A stretch of DNA of 64,000 bases from Deinococcus psychrotolerans (GTDB lineage Bacteria > Deinococcota > Deinococci > Deinococcales > Deinococcaceae): NCBI RefSeq assembly GCF_003860465.1, contig NZ_CP034183.1, positions 2,065,001-2,129,000 of the forward strand, written 5' to 3'. Below, piece after piece: positions 47,928 through 56,438 of this stretch. The position numbers and the translations under genes are program-made. How positions within the stretch are numbered: position 1 is the stretch's first letter; every line of letters starts with the position of its first letter. The notes under the pieces were generated by a model, which saw nothing but the letters and a program-made list of their open reading frames with translations, was not told where the DNA came from and ran no database searches.

Positions 47928-49658
47928 ATGACCCTCCTCGTCACCGCCCAAGTCCAAGACCTGCTGACGCGGGAGCGCACCTTATTGGCCGACCTGCAAG
48001 CCTTTTTGGAGCTGCAAGGTGCCCCGAGCGCCGCCACCGAGCAGGCCCGCCAGAGTGTCCGCAACCTCGACGAAGCCTTTTTGCTGGTGGTGGTGGGCGA
48101 GTTTAACGCGGGCAAAAGCAGTTTCATCAATGCCCTCTTGGGCGATCAGGTGCTGCCCGAAGGCGTGACGCCCACCACCGACCGGATTTATGTGCTGCTG
48201 CACGGCGAGAAAAGGGACGGACTGGAAGGCCAAATGGAAGCCACCAGTGATCCGTTCGTCAGCCGTCTGCGGGTGCCGCTGAGCGTGCTCGAAGGCGTGG
48301 CGCTGGTCGATACCCCCGGCACCAACGCCATCATCCGCCAGCATCAGGCGCTCACCGAAGGCTTCTTGCCCCGCGCCGATCTGGTGCTGTTTCTGACCAG
48401 CGCCGATCGGCCCTTCACCGAGTCGGAGCGGCAATTTCTGGAACTGGTGAAGCGCTGGGGCCGCAGCGTCATCATGGTGGTCAACAAAGCCGATTTGCTC
48501 GAAACCGCTGAGGCCCGTGAGCAGGTTCGCACTTTTGTCGAAAGTGGAGCGCGGGCCACGCTGGGCCTAACGCCGCCGATCTTTCTGGTCTCAGCGAGAG
48601 CCGAGCAGCGCGGCGGCGACGCCGGATTCGCCGCCCTGCGCGAAGTGCTCAAGATGCGCTTGTCCGAAACCGAGCGCACCCGCCTCAAGCTGGCCTCACC
48701 GCTGGGGGTGGCCGCCGAACTGCTGGGTGCGGAGAATGTCCGCGCTGCTGAAGCCAGAGTCGCCCTCAAAACCGATCTGTCCACCCTGACCCGCTTGGAG
48801 GAGCAGCGGGAGCGTCATCACGGCAGCATGCAGGCTGAACTCGACGGGCAACTTAACCGGATGAACCGCTTGCTGGGCGAATTTGAGGTGCGGGCCGACA
48901 AGTTCATCGACAAAACCCTGCGAATCGGCAACGTGCGCCAGCTGGTCAACGCCCGCGAGCTGGAAGCCACTTTTAAGCGCGAGGCGGTGGCCGATTTGCC
49001 GGAGGCCATCGAAAAGCAGTTCGGCAGCATGATCGACCGCTTCGTGGAAAGCAATCTGCACTTTTGGGAAGATGTGCAGGCCGACTTGACGCGCCGCCAA
49101 ATCGAGCAGCCGTCCGAGACAGGGCAAAATCTGAACCGTCCCCGCTTTTCATATGACCGCGCCGCGCTGGTCGAGGGCATTTCCGGCAGCGCCCAGCGCC
49201 ACTTGGCCGAGGGCACCCAGGAAGCCCTGATGCGCCAGCTCTCGCAGGACGCCGAGGACGCTATGAAAGGTGTGATCGGCTTCGGCGCGGGCGGAGTGGC
49301 AATCGGCACCGTCACGGCGCTGGCCCTCGGCGGAGCGCTGGCCGACTTTACCGGCGTGCTGGCATTCCTGACCGTCGGGAGCCTCGGGCTGTTCGTGCTG
49401 CCCCAAAAGCGGCTGGCGGCTCTGCGGCAACTCCGCACCCGCTTGGCGGCCCTGCGCGAAAGCCTGGACAGCATCGTGCGGCGCGAGTACGAACGTGAGC
49501 AGGAACGCGCCGACGCCCGCCTGAGCGACGCCACCTTGCCGTTTACTCAGTTTACCCAGCAGGAGCAAAGCCGCCTCACGCGGGCCGAGCAGCGCAGCGG
49601 TGAGTTGCAGGCAAGGTTAGAGCAACTCAAAAATGAAGTTCAGCAGCTTCCAATCTGA
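47928..49658 (+). CDS. bacterial dynamin-like GTPase
   Basis: The 576-residue protein has a dynamin-type GTPase: G1 GEFNAGKSS (about residues 57-65), the G2 threonines in GVTPTTDR, G3 DTPGT and G4 NKAD. Long helical regions follow (LEEQRERHHGSMQAELDGQLNRM in part), then a hydrophobic paddle-like hairpin (GVIGFGAGGVAIGTVTALALGG and FTGVLAFLTVGSLGLFVL) and a terminal coiled coil. Bacterial dynamins remodel or guard membranes. TAAACT lies 7 nt before the ATG. An upstream start 42 bp earlier is less likely. It is single-copy here and not in an operon. Confidence 0.88.
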   Translation: MTLLVTAQVQDLLTRERTLLADLQAFLELQGAPSAATEQARQSVRNLDEAFLLVVVGEFNAGKSSFINALLGDQVLPEGVTPTTDRIYVLLHGEKRDGLEGQMEATSDPFVSRLRVPLSVLEGVALVDTPGTNAIIRQHQALTEGFLPRADLVLFLTSADRPFTESERQFLELVKRWGRSVIMVVNKADLLETAEAREQVRTFVESGARATLGLTPPIFLVSARAEQRGGDAGFAALREVLKMRLSETERTRLKLASPLGVAAELLGAENVRAAEARVALKTDLSTLTRLEEQRERHHGSMQAELDGQLNRMNRLLGEFEVRADKFIDKTLRIGNVRQLVNARELEATFKREAVADLPEAIEKQFGSMIDRFVESNLHFWEDVQADLTRRQIEQPSETGQNLNRPRFSYDRAALVEGISGSAQRHLAEGTQEALMRQLSQDAEDAMKGVIGFGAGGVAIGTVTALALGGALADFTGVLAFLTVGSLGLFVLPQKRLAALRQLRTRLAALRESLDSIVRREYEREQERADARLSDATLPFTQFTQQEQSRLTRAEQRSGELQARLEQLKNEVQQLPI

Positions 49659-49817
49659 TGAACCGCTGCATTATTTACTGTAAAGAGTAAAATTCAATGC
49701 ATTTATCAGGTTTTTCCTGAAGTTGTAAGGCGAAAGTGAGATCGGACGTTCTACATTAAAGTCACGCTGAGCCGCGCCGGATGCTGTGAAGAAGGCGGGC
49801 AAGAGGAGGCTTTTTCC

Positions 49818-50570
49818 TTGAAACGTTCCCTTACCGCTCTCGCTCTGATGGTGCCGCTGCTCTGTCAAGCGGCGCAGGCCCGTTCATACGCTGATATCCG
49901 CAGCAGCGGCACCATCCGGCTGGCCACCAGCGTCGACTTCGAGCCGTTCAATTATTTGAAGGGCAACACATTCGCCGGATTTGAAGTTGATCTTGGCGAA
50001 ATGATTGCCAAGCAACTGGGGCTGAAAGTGGTCTGGGTCAAAGGCGATTTTGACTCGCTGCTCAAAAACTTTAAAGATTATGACCTGGTGATCGCTTCGC
50101 ACGCCATCACTTCGACCCGCGCCAAACTGGTGGACTTTACTCAGCCGCATTACTGCACTGGCGGTGTGGCGCTGGCGAAGCCGGGCGGCCCCCTGACCAG
50201 CAAGGCGATGGCAGGCCAACTGCTGGGAGTCGAATCGGGCAGCACCTACATGGGCTTTATTCAAAAGTTGCCGTTTGAAAAGCAGCTTAAAGTCTACGGC
50301 TCGTCGCAGGCCGCCATTCAGGCGGTGGCCACGGGTCAGGTCAGCGCCACTGTGACCGACAAATTCGCCGCCTTAAAAGCGCTCCGAACCTACAACAAAG
50401 CCAACTTGCAAATGGGTGATCTGTTGTGGCGAGAGAGCATCGGTATGGCCGTGCAAAAAGGCAATTCGGAGCTGCGCCAAGCCGTCAACGGCGCACTGGC
50501 CACGCTGCTCAAAAACGGCGAGTACGACGCGCTGTCCAAAAGTTACTTCGGTCAAGACGTGCGCTGCTGA
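49818..50570 (+). CDS. extracellular solute-binding protein, family 3 (amino-acid type)
   Basis: The 250-residue periplasmic binding protein has a signal peptide (ending QAAQA) and family-3 features: GTIRLATSVDFEPFNYL, FAGFEVDLGEMIAKQLGLKVVWV, VIASHAITSTRAKLVDFTQPHYCTGGVAL and the late MAVQKGNSELRQAVNGALATL. No permease or ATPase gene lies beside it, so its transporter partner is elsewhere. The start is TTG, set by AGGAGG about 9 nt upstream. The C-terminal Cys and the Cys in HYCTGG may form a disulfide. Confidence 0.9.
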   Translation: MKRSLTALALMVPLLCQAAQARSYADIRSSGTIRLATSVDFEPFNYLKGNTFAGFEVDLGEMIAKQLGLKVVWVKGDFDSLLKNFKDYDLVIASHAITSTRAKLVDFTQPHYCTGGVALAKPGGPLTSKAMAGQLLGVESGSTYMGFIQKLPFEKQLKVYGSSQAAIQAVATGQVSATVTDKFAALKALRTYNKANLQMGDLLWRESIGMAVQKGNSELRQAVNGALATLLKNGEYDALSKSYFGQDVRC

Positions 50571-50666
50571 AAATGCGGTCGGGCAGTCGGATGTGGCGCT
50601 TGGGAAAAGGGCTGAGGTCGCATTACAATCCTTATCGAAACAAGCAACGAACAAAACCAGTACGCA

Positions 50667-50693
50667 AAAGCCCCAGCACTTGGCTGGGGCTTT
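50667..50693. terminator. bidirectional hairpin terminator
   Basis: Perfect 11-bp stem AAAGCCCCAGC/GCTGGGGCTTT with a 5-nt loop between the convergent solute-binding and PEGA-protein genes. The minus-strand side continues into TTTTG, the better U tract. Confidence 0.82.
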
Positions 50694-50724
50694 GACTTGG
50701 AGCAGGTTACCTAGAGCTGGGGGC

Positions 50725-51750
50725 TTAGCGCTTGGGGGTGATGGTGATGGTGCCGCCCTGCGACACGTTGTAGTTGTTGACGAAAGTGTTGTAACCCGGA
50801 GCGATCAGCACGATTTCGTGTCCACCGCGCGGCAAGTTGAGATCGAGGCCACCGTTTTGGATGGTGCCGACCTGGCGTCCGTCCACGAAGATCAGTGCGC
50901 CGTTGACGCTGCTGCGGATATTGACCGCCGCAGTGTTGCTCACGGGCGGGGCGGGCGTCACCACGGTGTTGAATTCCACGTTGACGTTGGTGGTGGCGTT
51001 GGCGCGTACCGTGATGGTGGCGCTGTAATCGCGGTAGCCGGGGGCGGTGATCTTCAGCGGGTAGCTGCCGGGGCGAATGGCGCTGAAGGTCTGGTTGGCG
51101 TCACCGAGACGCTGACCATTCAGGTAGACGACCGCGCCGGAGACGTTGGTGCCGACAAAGACGTTGCCGGTTTGGCTTTGCTGCTGCGAGGCGACGTTGT
51201 AAAACGCGGTGTCGCTGACCCAGCTGTTTTGTGGGATCGGGCTGACCACGATGCTGAGCGCCTGAGCGAGCTGCTGCTGGCCTTTGGCATTCACGTCGGC
51301 AAACGAGTCCTGCTGGCTGGAGAACTTGCTGAGGTCGCCGAGGTTGAGTTCGGTTTTGCTGGCCAGCACCAGCACTTTGTTCAGGCCCACCGGGCCGGCG
51401 ATGTCAAAGGTAAACTGATCGCCCGCTGCAGGGAAGGTCTTGACGACGTTGGCCTTGACGAAGTTCGCGCCGTTGGCATAGCGGTTGGGGAGAAGCTGAT
51501 CGACCTTGCCGGTGCCGTCCACGTTAAACAGGTAAACGTAGGCGTCCTGGCTGGAGCGGACGTTGAGGGTGATCTTCTCGTCGATTTTGTAGTTGGGGAT
51601 TTGGGTGCCGTCGGGGTTCTTGTCCGTCCACACCGAGACGCTGAGGTCAGGCTGAACCGGGTTGACGATAATGCTCTGGGCGCTGATCTTGGGGGCCGCC
51701 ATGGCGCTGCTGAGCAGCAGCGCGGCGGGCAATACGAGTAGTTTTTTCAT
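50725..51750 (-). CDS. secreted DUF4384 protein with two PEGA repeats
   Basis: This 341-residue exported protein has a signal peptide ([15 protein letters not shown]). The DUF4384-type domain covers about residues 20-190 ([56 protein letters not shown]). Two PEGA repeats follow, each with [11 protein letters not shown]...[15 protein letters not shown] and [37 protein letters not shown] domains are found on surface-layer-associated proteins. It is a paralogue of the protein at 40989-41861. AGGAGG 6 nt before the ATG is a strong ribosome site. Confidence 0.88.
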   Translation of the reverse strand: MKKLLVLPAALLLSSAMAAPKISAQSIIVNPVQPDLSVSVWTDKNPDGTQIPNYKIDEKITLNVRSSQDAYVYLFNVDGTGKVDQLLPNRYANGANFVKANVVKTFPAAGDQFTFDIAGPVGLNKVLVLASKTELNLGDLSKFSSQQDSFADVNAKGQQQLAQALSIVVSPIPQNSWVSDTAFYNVASQQQSQTGNVFVGTNVSGAVVYLNGQRLGDANQTFSAIRPGSYPLKITAPGYRDYSATITVRANATTNVNVEFNTVVTPAPPVSNTAAVNIRSSVNGALIFVDGRQVGTIQNGGLDLNLPRGGHEIVLIAPGYNTFVNNYNVSQGGTITITPKR

Positions 51751-51872
51751 TGGAGCCTCCTGAAAAGAAGCCTAAACTGCAAAAGGTGACGTCCCATGAG
51801 GGCGAGAGGAGAAACCCTTTACCAAGATTCAGGCTTGCGTCAGCTTTGCAGGGCGTGATGGGTGTGAGAAAC

Positions 51873-51907
51873 AAAAAAACACGCCCTGAGACAAAACTCA
51901 GCGCGTG
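51873..51907 (-). terminator. terminator of tRNA-Gln
   Basis: On the minus strand CACGCGCTGAG pairs with CTCAGGGCGTG (one internal mismatch, 6-nt loop) and is followed by TTTTTTT. It begins 3 bp beyond the encoded CCA. Confidence 0.85.
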
Positions 51908-51910
51908 CGT

Positions 51911-51984
51911 TGGTTGGGGCACATGGATTCGAACCATGATCACCACTTCCAAAGAGTGGTGTCCTGCCGTTGGACGATGCCCCA
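51911..51984 (-). tRNA. tRNA-Gln (anticodon TTG)
   Basis: Cloverleaf on the minus strand: acceptor TGGGGCA/TGCCCCA, D stem GTCC/GGAC, anticodon stem CCACT/AGTGG with loop CTTTGGA (anticodon TTG), T stem CATGG/CCATG with loop TTCGAAT, discriminator A and encoded CCA. Confidence 0.97.
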
Positions 51985-52033
51985 TCACCTCTTCCCGCTT
52001 GGTGCTTGGCCGGGGAAGCATAGAACGGGGGAA

Positions 52034-52063
52034 AGTATACCAGCGGGGCGGGGCGTTGGTCAA
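52034..52063 (-). promoter_or_regulatory. promoter of tRNA-Gln
   Basis: On the minus strand TTGACC (52063-52058), an 18-bp spacer and TATACT (52039-52034), about 50 bp before the tRNA. This is the best sigma-70-like promoter in the window. Confidence 0.8.
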
Positions 52064-52134
52064 GTGAGGCTGGGGCGGCAAAGGGCGAGAAACTTCGCAG
52101 CGCCTGACAGCATTGGGGCGCTGGCGCTCGGCCC

Positions 52135-52177
52135 AAAAAAACCCAGCTCAATCCGGTCAAGGAGAGCTGAGTTTTTT
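52135..52177 (-). terminator. terminator of the DEAD-box helicase gene
   Basis: An A/T-flanked hairpin: on the minus strand the arm ending ACTCAGCTC pairs with GAGCTGGGT (one G-U), followed by TTTTTTT. It begins about 15 bp after the helicase stop. Confidence 0.8.
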
Positions 52178-52191
52178 GAGTTGAACAGTGC

Positions 52192-53637
52192 TTAGCGGCG
52201 GCGGCGAGCCGGTTGCGGCCCCACACGCCCGCCACCCACGTCACTTCTGCCCGCGTCATTTCGGGGTGCGGCGTTGCGGCTGTCAGCAGGGCGGCTCTGG
52301 CGCTGGCCACCGCCGCCCTGCCCACCCTGACTTCCTGCTCCGCCGCTGCGGGCCTGAGTCTGTCCACCGCTGCTGCGTTGCCCCTGGCCCCTGCCGCGTC
52401 CACCTTGAGCGGGACGGGGCTGCTCCAACTTGGCTTCGACTTTGGCGTGGTAATCAAAGCCTTCCAAGTTGCGGCGGGTCAGGGTGCGCTTGGTGAAGCG
52501 CTCGATGCTGCGGATTTCATCTTCTTCCTGCGGGCTGACCAGGGTAAAGGCGGTGCCGGTCTTGCCGGCGCGGGCGGTGCGGCCCGCGCGGTGAACGTAG
52601 TCCTCGGCGGCCACTGGCACGTCGAAGTTCACCACGTGACCCAGCGAATCGATGTCGATGCCGCGTGCGGCGATGTCGGTGGCGACCAGCACCCGGTATT
52701 TGCCGCTCTTGAAGCCTGAGAGCGCTTCGGTGCGGGCATTTTGCGAGCGGTTGCCGTGAATGCGCTCGGCGCTGATTCCGGCGTTGACCAGTTGCTCGGC
52801 CAGGCGGTTGGCGCGGTGCTTGGTGCGGGTAAACACCAGCACGCTGTCCATGTTGACCTCGGCGTCGGCCAGCAGGCCGATCAGCAGCTTGGACTTGAGT
52901 TCGCCGTGAACCGGAAACAGCGCCTCGGCGATCTTGTCGTTGGTGCGGCCCTGGTGCTTGACGCCCACACGCACCGGGTGGTGCTGAAACTCGCCGGCCA
53001 ATTTGAGAATGCTGTCGGGCATGGTGGCCGAGAACAGCAAGGTCTGGCGCTTGTCAGGCAAGACGCGCAGCACCCGGCGGATGTCGGGCAAGAAGCCCAG
53101 GTCGAGCATTCTGTCGGCTTCATCGAGCACCAGCACTTCGAGGGCGCTGAAATTGATGTTGCCCTGACCGATGTGGTCGAGCAGGCGGCCCGGCGTGGCG
53201 ATCACGATGTCGGTGCCGGCCCGCAGCGCTTTTTGCTGGGGCCCCTGCGAGACGCCGCCGAAAATGCTGACGACCTTGAGGTGGGTGTTGGCGATCAGGA
53301 AGCGGGCGACTTCTTCAATTTGTGCGGCCAGTTCGCGGGTGGGGGCCAGCACCAGAGCGCGGGTGCCGCGTGCCCGCTGGGTCAGGAGGCGCTCGATGAC
53401 CGGCAGCAAAAAGGCCACGGTCTTGCCGGAACCTGTCGCGGCGGTGCCCAGCACGTCTTTGCCCATGCGGGCGGGCGGCAGAGCCAAACCCTGAATCTCG
53501 GTCGGGACGGTGTACTTCAGCGCGTCGATGGCCTCGCGCAGCGGCGCGGGCAGCTGCATCTCCTGAAAGGTAAAGGAAGCGGTGGTGCTGGGTGTAGCGG
53601 CGTCAGTGGTGGGGCGGGGCGCGTCTAAAACAGTCAT
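52192..53637 (-). CDS. DEAD-box RNA helicase (RhlE/CshA-like)
   Basis: The 481-residue helicase shows all motifs: F/Q motif region (FTFQEMQLPAPLREAI), I AATGSGKT, Ia PTRELA, Ib TPGRLLD, II VLDEADRML, III SATMP, IV VFTRTK, V ATDIAARGID, VI HRAGRTAR. After residue about 395 a Gly/Arg/Gln-rich tail (GGRGRGQGQRSSGG and similar, ending QPARRRR) should bind RNA. It probably remodels mRNA or ribosome precursors in the cold. GGAG 6 nt before the ATG at 53637 sets the start; an open frame of 111 bp upstream is not needed. Confidence 0.93.
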   Translation of the reverse strand: MTVLDAPRPTTDAATPSTTASFTFQEMQLPAPLREAIDALKYTVPTEIQGLALPPARMGKDVLGTAATGSGKTVAFLLPVIERLLTQRARGTRALVLAPTRELAAQIEEVARFLIANTHLKVVSIFGGVSQGPQQKALRAGTDIVIATPGRLLDHIGQGNINFSALEVLVLDEADRMLDLGFLPDIRRVLRVLPDKRQTLLFSATMPDSILKLAGEFQHHPVRVGVKHQGRTNDKIAEALFPVHGELKSKLLIGLLADAEVNMDSVLVFTRTKHRANRLAEQLVNAGISAERIHGNRSQNARTEALSGFKSGKYRVLVATDIAARGIDIDSLGHVVNFDVPVAAEDYVHRAGRTARAGKTGTAFTLVSPQEEDEIRSIERFTKRTLTRRNLEGFDYHAKVEAKLEQPRPAQGGRGRGQGQRSSGGQTQARSGGAGSQGGQGGGGQRQSRPADSRNAAPRNDAGRSDVGGGRVGPQPARRRR

Positions 53638-53999
53638 TTGAACTCCACGAACAGACACCCGCTCTGCGGCGGTGAGTTGTCCGGTTATGTGAAAGCGGCA
53701 AAATTTCGCCAGCCCTGCGGCGAAGGGGGTGTGCCATATGGTCAACACGGTGAACGCGGGACGTTCATCTGGCCGCAGTGTTGTGTGAGGGGTACAGAAA
53801 TAGATCAGGGCAGCGGCCCACTTGCAAAAGAGTCTAGCGCATCTCGGGGCACAGTTTCGGCCTGCTACTCAGGCAGGAACACCCCAGCACATCGAGCCAG
53901 TTCTTTAAGCTTCTTGGCTTAGCTTGCACCGCCGGGGCAGCGGTGTTAAACTGTCTAGGCTTCCGAAGTTCGCCAGTGGCGACTGAAGAGTACAGGCGG
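53638..53999. other. gene-free region between helicase and tRNA-Trp
   Basis: 362 bp with no supported gene. It should contain the helicase promoter and perhaps a long leader (no convincing -35/-10 pair seen for it) and, at 53924-53952, the tRNA-Trp promoter. A small hairpin, GCCTG/CAGGC, occurs near 53860-53874. The one open frame here (53638-53922) lacks coding character. Confidence 0.6.
53924..53952 (+). promoter_or_regulatory. promoter of tRNA-Trp
   Basis: TTGCAC (53924-53929), 17-bp spacer, TAAACT (53947-53952), about 48 bp upstream of the tRNA. Confidence 0.75.
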
Positions 54000-54075
54000 G
54001 GGTTCTTAGCTCAGTTGGTAGAGCATCGGTCTCCAAAACCGAGGGTCGTAGGTTCAAGTCCTGCAGGGCCCGCCA
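54000..54075 (+). tRNA. tRNA-Trp (anticodon CCA)
   Basis: Acceptor GGGTTCT/AGGGCCC (with two G-U pairs), D stem GCTC/GAGC, anticodon stem TCGGT/ACCGA with loop CTCCAAA, T stem GTAGG/CCTGC with loop TTCAAGT, discriminator G and encoded CCA. The G discriminator fits tryptophan. Confidence 0.97.
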
Positions 54076-54088
54076 CAAAAGTAAAATG

Positions 54089-54112
54089 CCCCGCTGCGTG
54101 CGGGGTTTTTTT
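54089..54112 (+). terminator. terminator of tRNA-Trp
   Basis: CCCCGC/GCGGGG stem with 5-nt loop followed by seven T residues, 13 bp after the CCA. Confidence 0.92.
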
Positions 54113-54128
54113 GGTCTTAGGCCGGATT

Positions 54129-54362
54129 TTACCGCTCCTCCAGTACCTTGACCCGTTCTTCGAGGGCTGCTACTTTGCGTAGGAGCGCTGCCAGCAGCAG
54201 GGCGTAGTGGTCATACAGCTTGGGGCGCTCCATCTTGAGATCGCCGGCCATCCAGCCCGAGAGCAAGCGTTCGGCCCCGGCCAGCACCTCGTCGTCGCTG
54301 ACGGCGCTGGCGCTTCTGCCCTGCAAGATTTCTTTGGCAAAATTGAGTTCACGTTCTTCCAT
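54129..54362 (-). CDS. small coiled-coil hypothetical protein
   Basis: Starting at MEERELNFAKEILQG the protein has 77 residues, largely helical, ending in a leucine-heptad region (LLLAALLRKVAALEERVKVLEER). No domain is recognised. CACACT lies 6 nt before the ATG, the same imperfect box as before the gene at 40989. A longer frame to 54413 seems unlikely. It could be a DNA- or protein-binding accessory, but function is unknown. Confidence 0.6.
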   Translation of the reverse strand: MEERELNFAKEILQGRSASAVSDDEVLAGAERLLSGWMAGDLKMERPKLYDHYALLLAALLRKVAALEERVKVLEER

Positions 54363-54446
54363 CTGCCCAGTGTGCCACCGAGTGACGGGCCTGAGGGCAG
54401 AAGATGTCAGCACTTTTCTTCATTCGGGCCGCTTAGACTGTGAGGC

Positions 54447-55115
54447 ATGACCAGCAGCAGCAACAACGGCCCCCTTCCCGCTCAGCACGGCCAGTTCCGG
54501 GTCGCCAGCTTACCCACCGGCCCCCTTCAGGAAAACGCCGTTCTGGTGTGGGACGCGGCCAGCGCCGAGGGCTTTTTGATCGATCCGGGCGATGAGGCCA
54601 GCAAAATTTTGGCGTGGGTGATGCGTCACGGCGTCAAGGTGCGGGCTATTTTGCTGACCCACGCGCACTTCGACCACATCGGGGCGGTGCAGCCGCTCAG
54701 GGAAGCGCTGAATGTGCCGGTGTGGCTGCATGAAGCCGACTTGCCGATTTACCGCGCCGGAGCGCAGAGCGCAGAGCGCTGGAATCTGCCGTTCGTGCAG
54801 CCCGCCGACCCCGAACACTTCATGGAGCAGGGGCAGGTCTTTAAGGCGGGCAAACTCGAACTGATTGCCCGCGAGCTGCCGGGCCACGCGCCGGGGCATG
54901 TGGTGCTGCTGGGCGAGGGGCTGGCCATCGTGGGCGACACGCTGTTTCAGGGCGGCATCGGGCGCACCGATTTGCCGGGCGGCAGCCACCCCCAACTGAT
55001 GCAGGGCATCAAAGCAGAGCTGCTCAGCTTGCCGGAGGGCACCGCCATTTATCCGGGTCACGGCGGCAGCAGCAGCATCGGAGCCGAGAAAGCCAGCAAT
55101 CCGTTTTTGCTGTAG
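54447..55115 (+). CDS. MBL-fold metallo-hydrolase (glyoxalase II-like)
   Basis: The 222-residue protein has the metallo-beta-lactamase core: [16 protein letters not shown] (HxHxDH), [14 protein letters not shown] (second His), [19 protein letters not shown] (bridging Asp) and IYPGHGG (third His). The GRTDLPGG block is typical of the YcbL/glyoxalase-II group that hydrolyses thioesters such as lactoylglutathione or related bacillithiol adducts. TAGACT lies 7 nt before the ATG. Confidence 0.92.
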   Translation: MTSSSNNGPLPAQHGQFRVASLPTGPLQENAVLVWDAASAEGFLIDPGDEASKILAWVMRHGVKVRAILLTHAHFDHIGAVQPLREALNVPVWLHEADLPIYRAGAQSAERWNLPFVQPADPEHFMEQGQVFKAGKLELIARELPGHAPGHVVLLGEGLAIVGDTLFQGGIGRTDLPGGSHPQLMQGIKAELLSLPEGTAIYPGHGGSSSIGAEKASNPFLL

Positions 55116-55160
55116 GGGAGGGAAGATGTGCCCGGCTCCAAGTTCGGCTAGCCTGCACGC

Positions 55161-55736
55161 ATGAGCCATCTCTATTACCTTGTTGGGCCACCCGGCAGCG
55201 GCAAACTTACTGTGGGCAAGGCTCTTTGTGCGGTGACGGGTGCAGCCTTGCTCGACAACCATCTGGCTAACGATTCCGTGTTTCTTGCGGCTGGAATCAA
55301 CGGGGAGGGCGTGGTGGCTGACGACATCTGGGAGCTGTGCTTCGCGGTTCGCAAGGCCATTCGCGCCGCCACCCTGCATGCGCCGAGGACGCTAGCGCAC
55401 ATCTTCACCAATTACCTGACCGCCGAGGAGCGTGAGTGGCGCAATGTGGAGCGGCTGCGCGAATTGGCGGGCGTGCGTGGCGTGCCCTTCATCCCGGTGT
55501 GGCTGACGTGCCTGCTGCCCGAACTTAAGCGCCGAATGCTGCTGCCGGAACGCGCCGAGCGTCTCAAGCTGCGTGACCCCGCACAACTGCGCGAACTGAT
55601 GGAGAAAGCGGGCACTTTGCCGTCGCCGCCGGACGCCCTGCTGCTGGATACCTCCGCCTTTCAACCCGCAGAATCCGCCCGGCCAATCGTGGAATTTGCC
55701 CACCGCCAACCCCAAGCTGACAGCCACCTGACCTAA
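55161..55736 (+). CDS. P-loop kinase-like protein
   Basis: The 191-residue protein starts YYLVGPPGSGKLTVGKAL, a P-loop with GSGKLT where most kinases have GKS/T directly; Leu16 replaces the usual Ser/Thr and Thr17 follows. The remainder (LLDNHLAND, a basic helix RERAERLKLRD, and LLLDTSAFQPAE near the end) resembles AAA-type small-molecule kinases or chloramphenicol-phosphotransferase-like proteins. The substrate is unknown. TAGCCT lies 6 nt before the ATG. Confidence 0.78.
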   Translation: MSHLYYLVGPPGSGKLTVGKALCAVTGAALLDNHLANDSVFLAAGINGEGVVADDIWELCFAVRKAIRAATLHAPRTLAHIFTNYLTAEEREWRNVERLRELAGVRGVPFIPVWLTCLLPELKRRMLLPERAERLKLRDPAQLRELMEKAGTLPSPPDALLLDTSAFQPAESARPIVEFAHRQPQADSHLT

Positions 55737-55754
55737 GCTGCCAGAATAAAGGGC

Positions 55755-56438
55755 GTGAGCCATGTGGTGGTCATTGAAGACGAGAGCACCGTTCAGGGCG
55801 TGCTGAAATTTCACTTGGAGCGGGCCGGACTGCGGGTATCGGCGTTTGGCACCGTGGAAGACGCCCTGCCTAGCCTTACTGCCGCCGACGCCCTGGTGCT
55901 CGATTGGATGTTGCCCGGCGAGAGCGGCCTGAGTTTTTTGCGGCGGCTGCGTGCGGATCAGGAACTCAAAAAGTTGCCGGTGCTGATGCTCACCGCCCGC
56001 GCCGCCGAGGCCGAGCGAATCGAGGGCCTGGAGACGGGAGCCGACGATTACCTCACCAAGCCGTTCTCGGCCGCCGAGTTGGTGGCGCGGGTGCGGGCGC
56101 TGCTGCGGCGCACCCAGGCCGAGGTGCCGCAGGTCATCGCGCTGGGGCCGCTGAGCATTGACGTGCCCGCCGCCGAAGCCAAGAAAGACGGCGCAGCGCT
56201 CAATCTGACCCGCCGCGAGTTCGACCTGCTGACTTTTTTGGCGCTCAACGCCGGGCGGGTCTACTCGCGCACCGAGCTGCTCGATAGGGTCTGGGGCGCG
56301 GACTTTTTGGGCGGTGAGCGCACGGTGGATCAGCACATCACCCAACTGCGGGCCCACCTCGGCGACGATCCGGCCAGCCCCAAGTTTCTGGAAACGGTGC
56401 GCGGCAAAGGCTACCGAATGCGAACGTGGAATCCTTAA
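55755..56438 (+). CDS. OmpR/PhoB-family response regulator
   Basis: The 227-residue regulator has a receiver domain (VVVIEDEST acids, phospho-acceptor Asp50 in VLDWMLPGESG, Thr in LMLTARA, Lys in LTKPF) and a C-terminal winged helix (LTRREFDLLTFLALNAGRVYSRTELLDRVWG, GERTVDQHITQLRAHLG and the ending RGKGYRM), the PhoB/OmpR arrangement. GTG start. The gene overlaps the histidine-kinase start by 13 nt. With phoU downstream, a phosphate-sensing role (PhoB) is likely but inferred. Confidence 0.9.
   Translation: MSHVVVIEDESTVQGVLKFHLERAGLRVSAFGTVEDALPSLTAADALVLDWMLPGESGLSFLRRLRADQELKKLPVLMLTARAAEAERIEGLETGADDYLTKPFSAAELVARVRALLRRTQAEVPQVIALGPLSIDVPAAEAKKDGAALNLTRREFDLLTFLALNAGRVYSRTELLDRVWGADFLGGERTVDQHITQLRAHLGDDPASPKFLETVRGKGYRMRTWNP

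Noticed and set aside
49671..49868. 65-residue minus-strand frame upstream of the solute-binding gene
   Set aside because: Overlaps the ribosome site and signal peptide of a well-supported gene and has no coding character.
53638..53922. 94-residue plus-strand frame before tRNA-Trp
   Set aside because: No start signal, no domain; overlaps the helicase leader.
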